Of a stretch of 58,620 bases of DNA, positions 56,477-58,620 are shown piece by piece (positions within the stretch are counted from its first letter, which is position 1; every line of letters starts with the position of its first letter). The DNA is taken from the NCBI RefSeq assembly GCF_014648035.1, contig NZ_BMQI01000029.1, positions 1-58,620 on the forward strand. Direction: 5' to 3'. The stretch is from Shewanella algicola. Its GTDB lineage: Bacteria; Pseudomonadota; Gammaproteobacteria; Enterobacterales; Shewanellaceae. The position numbers were made by a program, and so were the translations under genes. The notes under the pieces were generated by a model that worked only from the letters and a program-made list of their open reading frames with translations, was not told the origin of the DNA and ran no database searches.

Positions 56477-57448
56477 CTAGAAAATTTTGCTTAATGGGCT
56501 TACAACACCGTTCGCTCCCTGTTGCAAAACATGCGTATATATTTGTGTGGTTTTGACATCAGAATGGCCCAATTGTGCTTGAACGGTGCGAATATCGGCG
56601 CCACTTTGCAATAGATGCGTTGCAAATGAATGACGCAAGGTATGCGGTGTTATTATTTTTGTTAATCCCGCTTTTTGAACGGCTTTTTTTACTTCTTTTC
56701 TTATACACGAATGGTGAAAATGATGTCGTCTTATTTCACCACTTTGAGGATCTGTACTTAATATATGTGAGGGAAATAAATACTGCCACGCAAGTGATTT
56801 TGAGGCAGAAGGATATTTTTTTGTTAAAGCATAAGGCATCCATACGCCAGCATATTTCGTATTATTTAAATCAAGTTTTAGATAGTCATCAACCTGCAGA
56901 ATTTGATTTCTCAGCATAGGAATTAGCTCGGTGGCCAGCGTTACAATGCGGTGTTTATTACCTTTGCCATTCCATACTTGAATACACTTGTAATCAAAAT
57001 CAATATCTTTCACTCTTAATTGTACCGCTTCCATTACTCTTAAACCACTTCCGTACATAAGGCCTGCAATAAGGTAATAACGCTTATTTAAGTGAGTCAT
57101 AAGCAGCTTAACTTCTTGTGGCGTCATAACTACAGGTAGTTTTGTTTGTTTTTTACTGCGGGCAAAATTTAAGTTTAACGAAAGCTCTTTTTTTATTATG
57201 TGCTTGTACAGAAATGACAAGGAATTGAGTGCCGTGGCTTGCGTTCGTGGTGCAACGTCTTGTTTTAATACTAAGTACTCTAGATAGCGTTCGACTTCAT
57301 TGTCTCCCATTGAGGCGGGGTGGCGCTTATCATGAAAATGGATATAAGATGCAATCCATTTCAGGTACGTATCCACGGTACGTAATGAGTACTGACGTAC
57401 CAACATATAATCAGCGATATAATTTAAAAATGGAGAGCGCGTTTTCAT
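56477..57448 (-). CDS. intI: Chromosomal integron integrase IntI (SonIntIA-like)
   Basis: A 323-residue tyrosine recombinase that exchanges cassettes between attI and attC. An N-terminal SAM-like domain (about 5-85) precedes the catalytic domain with Arg137 (YGSGLRVMEAVQLR), Lys in GKGNKHR, His269/Arg272 (PHTLRHSFATHLL), His295 (QLGHSDVKTTQ) and nucleophile Tyr304 (IYTH). The extra segment between about 215 and 262 (LAWQYLFPSHILSTD ... RRHHFHHSCIRKEVKKAVQK) is the integrase-specific insertion that separates IntI from XerC/D. I start at ATG 57448. The upstream frame runs through the LexA box. It is transcribed away from the cassettes. Confidence 0.95.
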   Translation of the reverse strand: MKTRSPFLNYIADYMLVRQYSLRTVDTYLKWIASYIHFHDKRHPASMGDNEVERYLEYLVLKQDVAPRTQATALNSLSFLYKHIIKKELSLNLNFARSKKQTKLPVVMTPQEVKLLMTHLNKRYYLIAGLMYGSGLRVMEAVQLRVKDIDFDYKCIQVWNGKGNKHRIVTLATELIPMLRNQILQVDDYLKLDLNNTKYAGVWMPYALTKKYPSASKSLAWQYLFPSHILSTDPQSGEIRRHHFHHSCIRKEVKKAVQKAGLTKIITPHTLRHSFATHLLQSGADIRTVQAQLGHSDVKTTQIYTHVLQQGANGVVSPLSKIF

Positions 57449-57468
57449 GTCATCACCAGTATAAGTAA

Positions 57469-57484
57469 CTGTATAAGTATACAG
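57469..57484. promoter_or_regulatory. LexA (SOS) box upstream of intI
   Basis: CTGTATAAGTATACAG is a perfect CTGT-N8-ACAG palindrome 21 bases upstream of the intI start codon. LexA control of integron integrases is well established, so intI here should be induced by DNA damage or single-stranded DNA uptake. Confidence 0.93.
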
Positions 57485-57599
57485 TGTGGTTGTTATGCTC
57501 CCATATTCAAGAAAATGAGCGACGAGCGCACTTTTTTTTCTGAATCTCTTTAGCATCAATAAAAAAATTATAGTTGGCAATACATTACGTTATTTGTTA

Positions 57600-57674
57600 A
57601 AAATAGATTTATTAATACATGAGCGTGACATCGGTAGAAAGATGCGCCCTTCACGCACTATAAAATTGTTAAAT
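57600..57674 (+). other. attI site with cassette insertion point
   Basis: The region between intI and the first cassette ends with GTTAAAT (57668-57674), a perfect GTTRRRY core. Crossover is expected between G57668 and T57669. The left limit of attI is not defined by sequence alone and is approximate. The first cassette start codon overlaps the core. Confidence 0.7.
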
Positions 57675-58062
57675 GTATATGAATATTCCTAATTTCTTCG
57701 CTCTAATCACGTTAATGTTTATTGCGACAAGTGTTCAAGGGCAAAGTATGAGTGATGATAGTGATTGGAAATTAAAGCTTCGTTATGGAAAAGAAACAAC
57801 TCCATATACTCACTACACCGTTTTAGCAGAAGGTGTTTGCGGTGAAATGGCAGAAGGGTTCTCTTGTCCTAAAGGTAATGCCATTATGGGGATCAAAGTG
57901 TGGGCTACTGATATAGATGAACCACCTTATATGGTGAAAAGTATTGGTAGCCAAATTGGTTTTGAAGTAACAGGCGAAATTCAAATATATGCGACTGAGC
58001 CAGAAGAGCCACCTAGAGAAAACCCGCATGGATATGACATTCAATTCACTCCATTCGATTAG
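57673..58062 (+). CDS. Cassette 1: hypothetical exported protein
   Basis: A 129-residue protein with a signal peptide (MNIPNFFALITLMFIATSVQG, cut near GQS). The mature part is acidic and has a KLRYGKETTPYTHYTVLAE segment, two cysteines (CGEMAEGFSC) and a Pro/Glu-rich end (ATEPEEPPRENPHG). I do not recognise the family. The start codon overlaps the attI/cassette core, and an ATG two codons later (57679) is an alternative. An attC site follows, so this is a complete first-position cassette, likely expressed from a promoter within or near intI. Confidence 0.75.
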   Translation: MYMNIPNFFALITLMFIATSVQGQSMSDDSDWKLKLRYGKETTPYTHYTVLAEGVCGEMAEGFSCPKGNAIMGIKVWATDIDEPPYMVKSIGSQIGFEVTGEIQIYATEPEEPPRENPHGYDIQFTPFD

Positions 58063-58068
58063 AAATAC

Positions 58069-58168
58069 ATTTAACAAGGCATTTAAACGGAACAAAAACA
58101 GTGGGTTATGTTTCGCTTCGCTACACATTTTAACCCACTATTTTTGTCCGCTTAATGCGGCGTTAGTT
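58069..58168 (+). other. attC site of cassette 1
   Basis: ATTTAAC (58069-58075) is a perfect inverse core, and GTTAGTT (58162-58168) fits GTTRRRY at six of seven. Between them, GGAACAAAAACAGTGGGTT pairs imperfectly with AACCCACTATTTTTGTCC, and AAGGCATT faces AATGCGGCG. A TTTCGCTTCGCTACAC loop lies in the middle. The 100-base length and architecture are typical. Confidence 0.93.
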
Positions 58169-58186
58169 GCAGGGAGAGTTATACAG

Positions 58187-58549
58187 ATGATTCAAAACAA
58201 GGAAGATTTTAGCAATTGGGTCAATAGGCAGTTAGGTAAGAATATTCCAAGTGATATAATCGCGTTTCATTTTAACCTGTATGAATTCCCCTTTTGTATA
58301 GAATTGATTGGCGAGAAGCGTTTCTCTTTGAGTGATGATGATTGGGCATGTGGGGAAGAATGGGTTCCAGATAATAGACGCATTGAAGTTTCCAGTGAAA
58401 TTTTTGCCTCAAGTTGGGAAAATGGCCTGATGAACATTGTAACAATGGTAAAAGAATATTTGACCTCTGATTTTGGTAATTCATATAAATTGATAGAAGC
58501 TCAGTGTGTTGCAGTTGGTTTCGTTGAGGGTGATCTTGTTTATATCTAG
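58187..58549 (+). CDS. Cassette 2: hypothetical cytosolic protein
   Basis: A 120-residue acidic protein starting MIQNKEDFSNWVNRQLGKNI, after AGGGAG at ten bases. An aromatic- and acid-rich middle (FSLSDDDWACGEEWVPDN) and the helical segment WENGLMNIVTMVKEYLTSD recall polymorphic-toxin immunity proteins of the SUKH/Imm kind, but this is only a resemblance. The frame listed from 57989 runs through cassette 1 and attC and is not used. Its own attC begins at the stop codon and is interrupted by an intron. Confidence 0.75.
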   Translation: MIQNKEDFSNWVNRQLGKNIPSDIIAFHFNLYEFPFCIELIGEKRFSLSDDDWACGEEWVPDNRRIEVSSEIFASSWENGLMNIVTMVKEYLTSDFGNSYKLIEAQCVAVGFVEGDLVYI

Positions 58550-58554
58550 TCGGG

Positions 58555-58560
58555 CAACTA
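58555..58560 (+). other. Left end of the cassette 2 attC, interrupted
   Basis: CAACTA at 58555-58560 would complete to AACTAAC, the complement of the GTTAGTT core seen in the preceding attC, if the bases after the intron begin AC. The intron 3' end directly abuts it. This is the insertion point used by attC-targeting class C group II introns. Confidence 0.6.
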
Positions 58561-58620
58561 ATCGGGTAGCCGGAGGTATCTAGCCTCCAGCCCCCACACC
58601 ACCCTGCATGCGGCTCCGCA
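58561..58620 (-). mobile_element. Group II intron, 3' end only, in an attC site
   Basis: On the minus strand the sequence ends with domain V 3' strand CCGCATGCAGGGTGGTG, a TGGGGG linker, the domain VI hairpin GCTGGAGG/CCTCCGGC with a loop containing an adenosine, and the 3' terminus GGCTACCCGAT. This is the classic end of bacterial group II introns. The orientation, antisense to the cassettes, and the position in the R'' end of an attC match class C attC introns. The window stops at the apical loop of domain V, so the reverse transcriptase is not seen. Confidence 0.8.

Noticed and set aside
57449..57580. 44-residue N-terminal extension of IntI
   Set aside because: It would translate through the LexA box and promoter; the ATG at 57448 matches the usual IntI N-terminus.
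57989..58186. 66-residue N-terminal extension of the cassette 2 protein
   Set aside because: It overlaps cassette 1 and crosses the attC site, which is structural DNA, not coding.

Overview
The window looks like a chromosomal contig of Shewanella or a very close gammaproteobacterial relative. The grounds are the gene content and order (dapD-glnD-map / rpsB-tsf-pyrH-frr-uppS-cdsA-ispC-rseP-bamA-skp-lpxD-fabZ-lpxA-lpxB-rnhB-dnaE), the queF-syd ... yqcC-truC-yqcA neighbourhood, many gammaproteobacterial DUF proteins, and a SonIntIA-like chromosomal integron integrase. The genus is inferred from recalled family resemblance, not from a database search.

Layout. 1-1300: the 3' end of a group II intron, then two cassette-like genes separated by a good attC site. 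1303-4524: a three-gene MacA/MacB-like ABC exporter. 4856-6962: apbE and a divergent Sfp-type phosphopantetheinyl transferase. 7109-10175: a secreted alkyl sulfatase and its divergent LysR regulator. 10403-17046: a periplasmic S10 peptidase, queF, syd and small conserved genes (DUF2310, DUF3192, DUF2789, GNAT, Mpo1-like). 17047-20478: two GGA-rich RNAs of the CsrB family, each with a GacA/UvrY-type palindrome upstream and a strong intrinsic terminator. Between them lie a lysR gene broken by one in-frame stop and a divergent SDR gene. 20479-24849: a periplasmic protein, DUF3301/DUF3549, yqcC, truC, an unlisted 53-residue protein on the minus strand, and yqcA. 24801-29648: a PtsG-like EIICB, purU and a GAF/HD-GYP c-di-GMP phosphodiesterase. 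29760-54250: core housekeeping genes for lysine and nitrogen control, translation, isoprenoids, phospholipid, outer membrane biogenesis, lipid A, DNA replication and tRNA-Ile lysidine. 54408-55988: a secreted M28 peptidase. 56477-58620: an integron platform with intI, a perfect LexA box, attI, one complete cassette with attC, and a second cassette whose attC appears to be invaded by a minus-strand group II intron.

How it fits together. Both contig ends stop inside group II intron domain V, near its apical loop, so the contig is probably bounded by repeated intron copies. About 55 kb of core genome therefore lies between two cassette/intron regions. The strongest non-coding content is the pair of CsrB-type RNAs. 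By family knowledge they would sequester CsrA and answer to the BarA/UvrY (GacS/GacA) system, and their position between syd and yqcC matches csrB in Escherichia coli.
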